Positions 17,234 to 27,686 are shown, numbered from the stretch's first letter. The stretch: 64,000 bases of DNA from Saprospiraceae bacterium (GCA_016787525.1 JAEUUP010000127.1:1-64000), one strand, 5' to 3'. Numbers and translations: made by a program. The notes: generated by a model not told the origin, from the letters alone.

Positions 17234-18258
17234 TGTTTCGTTTCGAGCATCTTGATCATTTTTATGCACTCTTGCTGATTCCAGCATTGACTTTGTTTTT
17301 CATTTTGATGCGCCGTAAAAGGCTCAAAGCTTTGTTGCGCTTTGGCGAAACGGAGCTGGTCAAACAACTGATGCCGCAGGTGTCGGGTATCAAACACCAA
17401 TTCAAATTCGGGGTTTTGATGTTGGCTTTTGCTCTGCTTGTCATTGCATGGGCGAATCCACAGTTGGGTACAAAGCGCGAAAAAGCCAAACGCCGTGCTT
17501 CGGATGTCATTGTAGCACTCGATATTTCCAATTCGATGCTCTCCGACGATGTGAAACCCAATCGTTTGGAGCGTGCCAAAGCTTTTACACTCGATTTGGT
17601 GAATGCCTTGAAAGGTGAGCGTGTGGGGTCTATTGTGTTTGCAGGTAATGCCTATTTGCAAATGCCTTTGACGACCGACTATGCCGCAGCTGCCATGTTT
17701 TTGAAGTCCGCCAACCCCAATCAAGCACCCACACAAGGCACTGCCCTTAGTGAAGCCATTGATGTCGCAGAACGAGCTTTTGGCGAAAAAGTCAAAAACA
17801 ATAAGGTTTTAATCATCATCAGCGATGGCGAAGACCACGATTCGGAAGCTATTGCTCGTGCTAAAGAAGCCAAAGACAATGGTTTGCTGATTTTCACCGT
17901 AGGCGTTGGCACGACTGAGGGGGGCTTTATGCCGATTGATTTCGGAGGCGTGGCGGATTACAAACGCGATGAAAAAGGGCAACCCATCAAAACCATTTTG
18001 AATGAAAAGATGATGCAAGACTTGGCTGCCGCCGGCGATGGCGAATACTTCAATATCGCAACCACAAGAGGAGTCCTTGAAGCCTTACAAAATCGCATTG
18101 AAAAAGTGGAAAAACGGGAGATGGAAGTGCGCTCATTCAGCGAATACGAATCCTATTTTCAGTATTTTGTGTTCTTTGCGCTACTCATCTTGGTTTGGGA
18201 ATTTATGATGCCTTATCGCAAAAGCAATTGGGAGGAAAGAGATATTTTCAAAATATAA
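17233..18258 (+). CDS. VWA-domain membrane protein, BatA/BatB type
   Basis: A 341-residue inner-membrane protein. Two N-terminal membrane segments (about 10-26 and 58-74) precede a von Willebrand factor A domain at about 90-290 with a complete MIDAS: D97-I-S-N-S, T170 in TQGTALSE and D198 in SDGEDHD. A third membrane helix lies at 313-330. This is the architecture of BatA/BatB of the Bacteroidota aerotolerance (bat) operon, normally found with a MoxR ATPase, DUF58 and TPR partners; none is adjacent here. The ATG overlaps the amidohydrolase stop codon. The 9-mer encodes TEG. Confidence 0.85.
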   Translation: MFRFEHLDHFYALLLIPALTLFFILMRRKRLKALLRFGETELVKQLMPQVSGIKHQFKFGVLMLAFALLVIAWANPQLGTKREKAKRRASDVIVALDISNSMLSDDVKPNRLERAKAFTLDLVNALKGERVGSIVFAGNAYLQMPLTTDYAAAAMFLKSANPNQAPTQGTALSEAIDVAERAFGEKVKNNKVLIIISDGEDHDSEAIARAKEAKDNGLLIFTVGVGTTEGGFMPIDFGGVADYKRDEKGQPIKTILNEKMMQDLAAAGDGEYFNIATTRGVLEALQNRIEKVEKREMEVRSFSEYESYFQYFVFFALLILVWEFMMPYRKSNWEERDIFKI

Positions 18259-18269
18259 GAGACAGAATA

Positions 18270-18304
18270 AAAAAAGCGACCCCTCAGTAGAGTCGCTTTT
18301 TTTA
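18270..18304. terminator. Bidirectional terminator with the 9-mer as its loop
   Basis: AAAAAAGCGAC (18270-18280) pairs with GTCGCTTTTTT (18292-18302); the 11-nt loop is CCCTCAGTAGA, so the 9-mer complement (18280-18288) fills it. It serves the VWA gene and the convergent desaturase gene. Confidence 0.85.
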
Positions 18305-18313
18305 TGTCTCAAC

Positions 18314-19357
18314 TTACCATGCACTACCGTACAGACGACGATATTCACGGAACGTAATCATGCGTTGTTGTTGCTCGTCCCAGAGTTTGTTGAAAAAATA
18401 TTTCAAACTGCCTGTGAACGATACTGTTGTTACAAACTCTTGCAAAACAGGATTTTCATCTTTACAACGTTGCAAATTGTAGTTCGGAATCAATGAACTG
18501 AGGTGATGAATGTGGTGAATACCGATATTGCCTGTCAACCATTGGAAAACACGTGGCAATTTCCAATACGTGCTACCCCTCAGTGCGGCCATCACAAAAT
18601 GCCATTCTTCTTTCCATTGTTTGTAGGCTTGCTCGTGTTGGTGTTGGATATAAAAAGCAAAAAATGCCATCACTGAAAACATCAAAACGATGGGGAGATG
18701 GATTTTTAAGAAAGTAGAAACCCCAAAAACTAAAAAGCCACTCACATAAATACCCGCCATAAACAAATTGCTAAAAATCAACGATTTAGTAGCCATTTCA
18801 AAGCCTCTTTGGTGGATGGTGTTGAAGCGATTGTGGATAAAAACATAGTAAATAGAACCCGCCACCAACAAAACAGGCGGCATTCTGAAGATGCGATACG
18901 CCCATCTGCGCCACCAAACGGTTGTCCGATATTCATTGACTGTCATCAAAGGCATATCACCAATGTCTCTGATATCCGTCTCCAAACGACCACAATGACC
19001 ATGATGGAAATTGTGCGCTTTCGCCCAATACTTATAAGGAATCAAACTAAAACCACTGCAAATAAATCCGACTATATCGTTCATCTTGCGCGACCCTGTG
19101 AACGATTGATGTCCACAATCGTGCTGAATAATAAAAATTCTGACCAAAAAAAACGCATTAATAAGTGCTAAACCCAACGTTAACCAGTAAGATACAGACA
19201 AGCTAAAATACATTAAAATCCACAAGCCCACGAACGGTAAAAAGGTGGTAATCATTTGCCAAACGGCAATCTTGGTGCTGGGGGTTTGATACTTTTTGAC
19301 AATACTTTGCCAATTCTCCATGATGTACTGGAGCGAATCGTTAATTCTTTTTTCCAT
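18314..19357 (-). CDS. Membrane fatty-acid desaturase
   Basis: A 347-residue integral membrane di-iron protein with the three histidine boxes of acyl desaturases: HDCGHQS (box 1), HNFHHGH (box 2) and HIHHLSSLIPNY (box 3), the last followed by the usual NY. Hydrophobic helices fill the N-terminal half. It should insert a double bond into membrane fatty acyl chains using O2 and an electron donor, adjusting fluidity; position specificity is not readable. Single gene with its own terminator. The antisense 9-mer reads as LRG. Confidence 0.9.
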   Translation of the reverse strand: MEKRINDSLQYIMENWQSIVKKYQTPSTKIAVWQMITTFLPFVGLWILMYFSLSVSYWLTLGLALINAFFLVRIFIIQHDCGHQSFTGSRKMNDIVGFICSGFSLIPYKYWAKAHNFHHGHCGRLETDIRDIGDMPLMTVNEYRTTVWWRRWAYRIFRMPPVLLVAGSIYYVFIHNRFNTIHQRGFEMATKSLIFSNLFMAGIYVSGFLVFGVSTFLKIHLPIVLMFSVMAFFAFYIQHQHEQAYKQWKEEWHFVMAALRGSTYWKLPRVFQWLTGNIGIHHIHHLSSLIPNYNLQRCKDENPVLQEFVTTVSFTGSLKYFFNKLWDEQQQRMITFREYRRLYGSAW

Positions 19358-19614
19358 TTTTTGAACAATTAAAACAGTTTATTGCTTTCGCACTGCAAAG
19401 AAAATTCATAAAAAGCAAATAGCGGTTACGGATGTAAAATAAAGTCATAAAAAATCTTTTTAACGACTCGTCAACGCCACTTCGTCGGCTCAAAATAGGC
19501 GTTTGTCTATGTTGTACGCATTTATACTTAGCCTCGCACAACCTTTTGTCCCTATCGAACATCTTTTACGGCAGTTTTCGTACTTTATTTAAAACCATAC
19601 TCAACTTTTACGTC

Positions 19615-22092
19615 ATGAAAAAGCTAAAATTTTATTTTTTACTCCCCCTCAGTATGGCTCTATCTGTGAGCCTATTTTCACAAACTATTTCTGGTACAGT
19701 TAACGACCCCGCAGGCAAACCGCAAGAGTTTGCGACTGTGATGTTGATGCGTGCCAAGGATACTGCACTCGTCAAAGGAGCTATCTCTGATGAGAATGGA
19801 CGTTTTGAACTGGAAAAAATTGCAGCAGGACGCTATTTTACACGGGTCAGCATGGTGGGTTTCAAAAATTACAACTCGAAACCCTTCGACTACGATGGTA
19901 CAAATTTGACACTGGAAAACATCCCCCTCAGTAAATTGGACAACGAACTGAAAGAAGTGACCATAACCGCTCAAAAACCTCTCATCGAAGTGCAAGCGGA
20001 TAAATTGGTGTTGAATGTGGATGCCAGTCCCACCAATATGGGCTTAAATGCCCTAGAATTGCTCCGCAAAAGCCCAGGCGTAAGCCTCGACCAAAATGAA
20101 AATGTCTCACTCAAAGGTCGGCAAAACGTGATTGTGCAAATCAACGGCAAAGTATCGCCCATGTCGGGGCAGGATTTGGCGCAATTCCTCAAAGGTTTGA
20201 ACTCTTCGGACATCGAAGCCATTGAAATCATATCCAACCCAGGGGCAAAATACGATGCCGAGGGCAACGCAGGTATCATCAATATCCGTTTGAAAAAAGA
20301 TAAAAAGTTGGGGACAAACGGCTCGGTCAGTATTGGATTATCGCAAGGCATCACGCCCAAAGGCGATGCCTCTTTCAGCTTCAACCATCGAGACAAAAAG
20401 GTGAATGTGTTTGGTTCGGCAAGTATGTTTCGGGGCATTTTTCACAATTCGATGAATATGGACAATCAAATCAGCACAAAAGATGCCCATTTCGACCAAC
20501 AAAATGCGATGCGCTGGTTCGCAAAACCTCAAAATGCCCGATTGGGTTTGGACTATTCGCCCAATCGCCACCACACTTTTGGCGTTCTGGTTACAGGTGG
20601 TCTATTCGTTCCAACTAATTCTTCAAACGGACGGACAAACATCGGCAGCCTTAGTACCGAGCGTCGGGATTCTATTTTGATTGCCAGTAACGAGGGCAAA
20701 ATGCAGAATTGGAACGCTAATTTCAATGTCAATTACAAGTTTTCGGATACTTTGGGCAACGAATTGAACATTGATGCCGACTACGGTCTGTTCCGCGACA
20801 GTCAAACGATTATGAATAACAATGTGTATCGGAATGGCGAAGACAACAGAACCCTATCGTCATCGTCATTCAAAATGGTGATGCCGCGCGATATTGACAT
20901 CAAATCCATCAAAGCCGACTACGAACGCCCCCTCAGTATTTTTAGCAAAAAAGACAGCAAATTTGGGGCGGGTGTCAAATTGTCTAATGTGTTGACGGAC
21001 AATCGTTTCAATTTTATGAATGTGATTAACAATCAAGATGAATTTGATGTTGACCGCTCCAACAATTTCACTTATCAAGAGAAAATCTCGGCTGGTTATG
21101 CCAATTTTAATACAAAATTTAAAAAAATGACCATCCAAGCAGGTTTGCGTCTGGAACACACCGACTCGCGCGGCGACCTCGTTGCCTACAAACCTGTGAA
21201 CAATAAAACAGTAGACACGAGCTACACCAATGTGTTTCCGAGTTTGGCTTTGGGGTATCAGTTCTCAAAGAATGTGGCGATGAATCTGACTTTCCGTCGC
21301 TCGATTGACCGCCCACGCTACCAACAACTCAATCCATTTGAACAACGATTGGACGAAATTTCGTTCCGCAAAGGCAATCCTTTCATTCGTCCACAATACA
21401 CAAACTCCGTGGAAATGGGTTGGACACTCTGGCAACGAGCCAATTTGAGTGTCAATTACGCCCATACGGACAATGCCTTCGCAGAAATCAGCGATACAGA
21501 AATTGACCCTCTCACGGGCAAACAACGCTTTTTGCTCCAAACACGCAACTTAGCGACTCGCAACAATATTGGCTTGAGTTTGACTACGCCCATTCCGATT
21601 AGAAAATGGTGGAATGGCAATCTCAATCTTTTCTACAACTACTCCATCATCGAAGCGGACTATGGCAACGGCAAAACCTTGGATACCAGAGTCGGTGGTG
21701 GCGGATTTTGGATGCAAAACGTCTTCACCTTGTCGAAAACTTGGACAGCTGAGTTAGGCGGTTGGGGTAGCTTCGGCGGCATGTGGGGTGCTTATATTAA
21801 CCGTCCACAAGGCGTGATGGACATCGGTGTCACCAAAAGATTGTGGAATGGCGATGGCACATTGCGTCTGAGTTTCACTGATGTGTGGCACACAGCCCGT
21901 TGGTCGGCCTATACGCGATTGGGCGGTCTGTACATTGACGCTTCTGGTGCGTGGGAAGGGCAACAATTAAAAGCCAATTTCACTTATCGCTTTGGCAACA
22001 AAAACGTCCAAAATGCCCGTCGTCGTGCCACAGGCATGGAAGACGAAAGCAAACGTGCTGGCGGCGACGGTGGCGGCGGCACAAGAAATTAA
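19615..22092 (+). CDS. TonB-dependent outer-membrane receptor-like protein
   Basis: An 825-residue outer-membrane protein; the ATG at 19615 gives signal peptide MKKLKFYFLLPLSMALSVSLFSQ, whereas the open frame back to 19546 has none. After the signal comes a carboxypeptidase-regulatory-like beta domain (ISGTVNDPAGKPQEFATVML, to about residue 105), then a plug (NALELLRKSPGVSLDQNENVSLKGRQNVIVQINGK) and a C-terminal barrel ending in an aromatic strand (FTYRFGNKN) with a basic, Gly-rich extension. This is the CarboxypepD_reg plus OMP_b-brl class, probably for uptake of a large or chelated substrate that cannot be named. Three 9-mer copies encode PLS in signal peptide, N-domain and barrel. Confidence 0.88.
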   Translation: MKKLKFYFLLPLSMALSVSLFSQTISGTVNDPAGKPQEFATVMLMRAKDTALVKGAISDENGRFELEKIAAGRYFTRVSMVGFKNYNSKPFDYDGTNLTLENIPLSKLDNELKEVTITAQKPLIEVQADKLVLNVDASPTNMGLNALELLRKSPGVSLDQNENVSLKGRQNVIVQINGKVSPMSGQDLAQFLKGLNSSDIEAIEIISNPGAKYDAEGNAGIINIRLKKDKKLGTNGSVSIGLSQGITPKGDASFSFNHRDKKVNVFGSASMFRGIFHNSMNMDNQISTKDAHFDQQNAMRWFAKPQNARLGLDYSPNRHHTFGVLVTGGLFVPTNSSNGRTNIGSLSTERRDSILIASNEGKMQNWNANFNVNYKFSDTLGNELNIDADYGLFRDSQTIMNNNVYRNGEDNRTLSSSSFKMVMPRDIDIKSIKADYERPLSIFSKKDSKFGAGVKLSNVLTDNRFNFMNVINNQDEFDVDRSNNFTYQEKISAGYANFNTKFKKMTIQAGLRLEHTDSRGDLVAYKPVNNKTVDTSYTNVFPSLALGYQFSKNVAMNLTFRRSIDRPRYQQLNPFEQRLDEISFRKGNPFIRPQYTNSVEMGWTLWQRANLSVNYAHTDNAFAEISDTEIDPLTGKQRFLLQTRNLATRNNIGLSLTTPIPIRKWWNGNLNLFYNYSIIEADYGNGKTLDTRVGGGGFWMQNVFTLSKTWTAELGGWGSFGGMWGAYINRPQGVMDIGVTKRLWNGDGTLRLSFTDVWHTARWSAYTRLGGLYIDASGAWEGQQLKANFTYRFGNKNVQNARRRATGMEDESKRAGGDGGGGTRN

Positions 22093-22127
22093 AAGATGAT
22101 TAGCGGCTGATAGCCCTTTCAAACCAT

Positions 22128-22166
22128 AAAAAGTCTTGCAAAACATGTGTTTTGCAAGACTTTTTT
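22128..22166 (+). terminator. Terminator after the TonB receptor
   Basis: AAAAAGTCTTGCAAAACA pairs with TGTTTTGCAAGACTTTTT, a stem of about 17 bp with a minimal loop and a T-run. Confidence 0.85.
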
Positions 22167-22354
22167 CCTGTTTTTACTATCCGTAAGACTCCTTTCCCAA
22201 AGAGATTCCTTCGGAGAGAGCGGAGGTATGAGGCGATAATTAGCCAGTCATGGGTCATTTTGCATTAACACGGACTTTTTCCGACCCTCAACCATCCATA
22301 AACAACCCCAATATCTCCTACACACACATTCCAGACCGTCACGCAAAGCAAACC

Positions 22355-22669
22355 GACTCGGGGAGAGGGATTCTCGGCTCGGGGAGAGCGATTCTTGGCT
22401 CGGGGAGAGCGATTCTTGGCTCGGGGAGACAGATTCTCGACTCGGGGAGACAGATTCTTAGCTCGGGGAGACGGATTCTCGGCTCGGGGAGAGTGATTCT
22501 CGGCTCGGGGAGAGTGATTCTCGGCTCGGGGAGAGTGATTCTCGACTCGGGGAGAGTGATTCTTGGCTCGGGGAGACGGATTCTTGGCTCGGGGAGACTG
22601 ATTCTCGACTCGGGGAGAGTGATTCTTGACTCGGGGAGACGGATTCTTGACTCGGGGAGAGTGATTCTC
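22355..22669. repeat. Minisatellite, 15 copies of a 21-bp unit
   Basis: Fifteen head-to-tail units share GNCTCGGGGAGA and GATTCT with changes only at fixed positions. The unit is a multiple of three and has no stop in several frames: plus strand 22250-22720 reads a 7-residue repeat (ILGSGRV, 156 residues), minus strand 22680-22339 reads ITLPESR. Substitution pattern does not favour one frame, no start or signal peptide is convincing, and GC content is well above the surroundings, so I treat it as repeat DNA that might be expressed. It lies between the TonB-receptor terminator and the CRISPR leader. Confidence 0.85.
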
Positions 22670-22743
22670 GACTTACACACTCTCGCACAAAAAAGTTTAA
22701 ATCAGTGTCACTGGTTGTAAACCAAAACAATGAGCATATTAAC

Positions 22744-23124
22744 CCCCTCAGTATTTTGGTTGATAATGCAATACTTGTTGTTATACTCTAAAAATGTAAA
22801 TATTTTTAGAGTTTTTTATGTTTTTTTTACTTGTTGTAAAAGATGTGTTCGATTTTTTTTAATTTTACCAAAATAATAGGGTGCTTTTACGTCCAAGTTC
22901 TTCACTCACCGACTCAATCTAAGGGTCTTTGGCTGTTCCGAGAGGCAATTTATTTTTACGAAGCAAAAAAGTGCTTGCAAACATCTGTTATTCAATGTTT
23001 TATAGTTTCGGAAAGCTGAGAAAAAATTGCCTTTTAACCGTTCTTTGACATTGTTGTTCCCTATTTTAATCAATTAAAAAGTAAAAGGACTTATTGTTTT
23101 TCAATACATTGTATCAAAGAACGA
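22744..23124 (+). promoter_or_regulatory. CRISPR leader
   Basis: About 380 bp of AT-rich, non-coding DNA next to the first perfect repeat, on the side expected from repeat orientation (repeats end in ATTGAAAC, the usual crRNA 5' handle). It contains a hairpin ACTCTAAAAAT/ATTTTTAGAGT followed by Ts near 22788-22816, and a perfect 10-bp inverted repeat CGTTCTTTGA (23039-23048) / TCAAAGAACG (23114-23123), whose right arm ends 1 bp before repeat 1. A 9-mer copy lies at 22744-22752. Confidence 0.7.
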
Positions 23125-26100
23125 CTTTTTGAAGGTTATCCATTACAAGTTGGATTGAAACCTCATTACCCAATCTTCCTTGTACTGAGAATCTAACTCT
23201 TTTTGAAGGTTATCCATTACAAGTTGGATTGAAACTATAATTAAGGGGTAAGAAGTTCTTTTCAAAACAACTCTTTTTGAAGGTTATCCATTACAAGTTG
23301 GATTGAAACTCAATCGTATGAATTGCCTTATCAATAAACCAATTACTTTTTGAAGGTTATCCATTACAAGTTGGATTGAAACATATCACTCATCAAGACT
23401 TCTGCAAAGTTTTTTTTCTTTTTGAAGGTTATCCATTACAAGTTGGATTGAAACTGTTTCTCCTTACTGTCGGTTACTTTTTTGGTCGTTTCTTTTTGAA
23501 GGTTATCCATTACAAGTTGGATTGAAACAATCTCTTAATAGTAATGAGAAATAAACGTTTTTTGTCTTTTTGAAGGTTATCCATTACAAGTTGGATTGAA
23601 ACATTCTTATTCGTAATTATATGAAAAAGCATGATTTGCTTTTTGAAGGTTATCCATTACAAGTTGGATTGAAACAAGGTCTTACCCTTCATTGCATCTA
23701 AGTAACCTGCAACTTTTTGAAGGTTATCCATTACAAGTTGGATTGAAACAAAACCTTGCCTGTCCCCAAAGCCGCTGTCGCATCTCTTTTTGAAGGTTAT
23801 CCATTACAAGTTGGATTGAAACCATCTGTACCGCCCAAAGTGTTGCTAAGTTCTTTTGTCTTTTTGAAGGTTATCCATTACAAGTTGGATTGAAACTAAA
23901 TGTGCAGCTGCACACACCTTGCACGCTCTTTTTCTTTTTGAAGGTTATCCATTACAAGTTGGATTGAAACTAATCATACATGCGGTCGGTGGCGTAGCCA
24001 CTGCGCCTTTTTGAAGGTTATCCATTACAAGTTGGATTGAAACCCGTTGGCTCTAAAGACATAAAGCCCAGCAAGTCCACTTTTTGAAGGTTATCCATTA
24101 CAAGTTGGATTGAAACTCAAAGGAACTTGTAACAACCGCCGCAATGGATACCGCTTTTTGAAGGTTATCCATTACAAGTTGGATTGAAACTCTTTTTTGG
24201 CTTCGTCCTCTTTTGTCCTTTTATGTCTTTTTGAAGGTTATCCATTACAAGTTGGATTGAAACACTTCTCTCCCCCTTCAGATTCAAATAAATATCCACC
24301 CTTTTTGAAGGTTATCCATTACAAGTTGGATTGAAACTTCGATTTACCTATCGCTACAAGATTGGTACAAAAATCTTTTTGAAGGTTATCCATTACAAGT
24401 TGGATTGAAACATATTTCTGATGTTGAAACGCTCGCCATTGTCAATTCTTTTTGAAGGTTATCCATTACAAGTTGGATTGAAACGTACCCGCCGCATCTT
24501 TTTCTAAGGAAACAACAAATTCCTTTTTGAAGGTTATCCATTACAAGTTGGATTGAAACTTAAAGGTGAGGGGTAATAATTACAAACCATCAAAAGCCTT
24601 TTTGAAGGTTATCCATTACAAGTTGGATTGAAACTTTTTTAATTAAAAGCCTATAAAATTAGATTCAAATCTTTTTGAAGGTTATCCATTACAAGTTGGA
24701 TTGAAACCGAATACGGCGCGGCACGTCCATAAAGCCGTGCATACCTTTTTGAAGGTTATCCATTACAAGTTGGATTGAAACCTGGCACATCGTCACAGGT
24801 CGTACTGGCAACAATGGCGGCTTTTTGAAGGTTATCCATTACAAGTTGGATTGAAACATCATTGTGCAACTGTTTGATTTTCAAATAAATCCGCCTTTTT
24901 GAAGGTTATCCATTACAAGTTGGATTGAAACTGGCATTGTCATCGTCGGCACTATTGATGCGCTGTGCTTTTTGAAGGTTATCCATTACAAGTTGGATTG
25001 AAACTTCTAAGCACAAACGGCGTTCAAAAATCGCAACCTACCTTTTTGAAGGTTATCCATTACAAGTTGGATTGAAACCTTAGTCTTCGCCAATTTGGCG
25101 GCTTGTATTTTTAGCTTTTTGAAGGTTATCCATTACAAGTTGGATTGAAACCGAGGATTGCGTTTCACAACAGTACGGAACGCAGACCTTTTTGAAGGTT
25201 ATCCATTACAAGTTGGATTGAAACTTCAACCATTCGTCAACGGCGTAGAAAACTATAAAACTTTTTGAAGGTTATCCATTACAAGTTGGATTGAAACGGC
25301 GTAATTTCGCTAATTGTCGTATCTGCCTTATAGCTTTTTGAAGGTTATCCATTAGAAGTTGGATTGAAACTTTATATTCGGGAACATATAAGCATCGGGG
25401 CTTTTGTCTTTTTGAAGATTATCCATTAGAAGTTGGATTGAAACGCATCCGTTTGGCTTGACTCCGTTCAGCTTGGCAGCTCTTTTTGAAGATTATCCAT
25501 TAGAAGTTGGATTGAAACAAATAATTCTGAACATTCGTAATAGCTTGCGCTGCGGCTTTTTGAAGATTATCCATTAGAAGTTGGATTGAAACTTTTTAAA
25601 AAAAGTGAAAATATTTTCAATCTGCTAAACTTTTTGAAGATTATCCATTAGAAGTTGGATTGAAACTTAAAATTGTGATTATAATTATTTAATGACTACC
25701 TCTTTTTGAAGATTATCCATTAGAAGTTGGATTGAAACTGGAACAGCATAAACCTTGTCGGCAGCGCAAGCGATCTTTTTGAAGATTATCCATTAGAAGT
25801 TGGATTGAAACTTTTGCGGTGCAGGTGGTACGTCTTACGGTCTTCACACTTTTTGAAGATTATCCATTAGAAGTTGGATTGAAACTCATAGCCAACGTAT
25901 GGCTGCCAGTTGTCAGAATACTTTTTGAAGATTATCCATTAGAAGTTGGATTGAAACAAATTGTCAATTGAAGCCTTCGGAACAGAACGCACGCCTTTTT
26001 GAAGATTATCCATTAGAAGTTGGATTGAAACTACCTTTATAAGGTCAATAAGACAAAGAGAAAATAATCTTTTTGAAGATTATCCATTAGAAGTTGGATT

Positions 26101-27648
26101 GAAACTTGTCTTTTACAACTGCGACACTGCCGTTATTGCCCTCTTTTTGAAGATTATCCATTAGAAGTTGGATTGAAACAAGCAGCACCCCACACGCGAA
26201 AACATTGACCAAGCGCTTTTTGAAGATTATCCATTAGAAGTTGGATTGAAACCCGTGTAACAGCGATTTTTTATAAGAAAGATGGTGCCTTTTTGAAGAT
26301 TATCCATTAGAAGTTGGATTGAAACTGAAAATCACAATACATTGATTATCAATAAAATAACTTTTTGAAGATTATCCATTAGAAGTTGGATTGAAACTCC
26401 AATTTAGCGTTCATTGCCGCCAATTGGTCGGTAACTTTTTGAAGATTATCCATTAGAAGTTGGATTGAAACATTCCGTACATATTATTCTTGCCAAGCTA
26501 CTTCAAAACTTTTTGAAGATTATCCATTAGAAGTTGGATTGAAACATAGCCGCCTTGTTTTGAGCATCGAAAAAAGCAAAGACTTTTTGAAGATTATCCA
26601 TTAGAAGTTGGATTGAAACCTCTTCCCCACGATTTTGACTTCAAAAAACGGCGGGCTTTTTGAAGATTATCCATTAGAAGTTGGATTGAAACTAAATCAA
26701 TTGATGTACGTCGGTATAAAAACTTTCGCTTTTTGAAGATTATCCATTAGAAGTTGGATTGAAACTACCTGTAATATTTGAATGTGCGCCATTGCCGTGA
26801 TCTTTTTGAAGGTTATCCATTACAAGTTGGATTGAAACAAACGGATAATACATATAACCGTCGGGAGTAGTAGCACTTTTTGAAGGTTATCCATTACAAG
26901 TTGGATTGAAACCAGGTATTGACGGGCATTCCGAAAGTCGTATTGCTTACTTTTTGAAGGTTATCCATTACAAGTTGGATTGAAACCAAGGCAGGTAGTA
27001 TTTAAAAGAAAAAGTGATAAGCCTTTTTGAAGGTTATCCATTACAAGTTGGATTGAAACCTCGATTTCAGCTAATTGCAGTTTTGCTTTCGCATTGCTTT
27101 TTGAAGGTTATCCATTACAAGTTGGATTGAAACGCAAATAAATTAGGAGACCTATTATCTTCGATTGAGCTTTTTGAAGGTTATCCATTACAAGTTGGAT
27201 TGAAACCTGCTATTATAATGGAGATGATAAAGAAGTTGTGCGCTCTTTTTGAAGGTTATCCATTACAAGTTGGATTGAAACTGGCTGGCGGCATCCAATA
27301 CGCTCACCACAATATGACTTTTTGAAGGTTATCCATTACAAGTTGGATTGAAACGGAGTCTTCATAAGCCTTATCTCTGGTACTATCCTTCTTTTTGAAG
27401 GTTATCCATTACAAGTTGGATTGAAACATAAATGTACTGTTTCTGCCCTACGAAATAGAGCAACTTTTTGAAGGTTATCCATTACAAGTTGGATTGAAAC
27501 AGTTGATTGGTCAGTTTTCTAACTGACTTTATCTGCCTTTTTGAAGGTTATCCATTACAAGTTGGATTGAACGCAAAACACCGACGAGGTTTGAAACCTC
27601 GTCGGTGTTGGCTTTTTGAAGATTATCCATTTGAGGTTGGATTGAAAC
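23125..27648 (+). CRISPR. CRISPR array, about 62 repeats of 37 bp, no cas genes nearby
   Basis: Repeats are 37 bp, starting CTTTTTGAAGGTTATCC and ending GTTGGATTGAAAC, with spacers averaging 36.6 bp (62 repeats and 61 spacers account exactly for 4524 bp). ATCCA/TGGAT forms a short internal stem; the ATTGAAAC end suits class 1 (type I or III) systems. Repeats 1-30 and 51-60 are canonical. Repeats 32-50 (25408-26765) carry GATT for GGTT and AGAAG for ACAAG. Repeat 31 (25334-25370) has only the second change. Repeats 61 and 62 are degenerate, marking the old distal end. No cas gene lies within 23 kb upstream or 36 kb downstream, so the array depends on proteins encoded elsewhere or is inactive. 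Confidence 0.97.
27577..27609. repeat. Palindrome inside the last CRISPR spacer
   Basis: A 33-nt palindrome with AACACCGACGAGG pairing to CCTCGTCGGTGTT occupies most of the spacer between degenerate repeats 61 (one base deleted in its 3' end) and 62. It resembles the GACGAGG-type terminator hairpins elsewhere in the window and may have been inserted or acquired. Confidence 0.8.
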
Positions 27649-27686
27649 GGCTCTATGTATGCATCATACTGAGGGGGGGGTGGAAT

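Noticed and set aside
22250-22720. 156-residue ILGSGRV-repeat protein on the plus strand
   Set aside because: Other frames across the minisatellite are equally open, no translation signal or codon pattern favours this one; kept only as a note under the repeat.
22744-23124. Small cas-related gene in the leader region
   Set aside because: All frames are interrupted by stops in this AT-rich stretch.
23181-23190. TGTACTGAGA in the first CRISPR spacer, similar to the 9-mer
   Set aside because: Only TACTGAG matches; a seven-base match is expected by chance.
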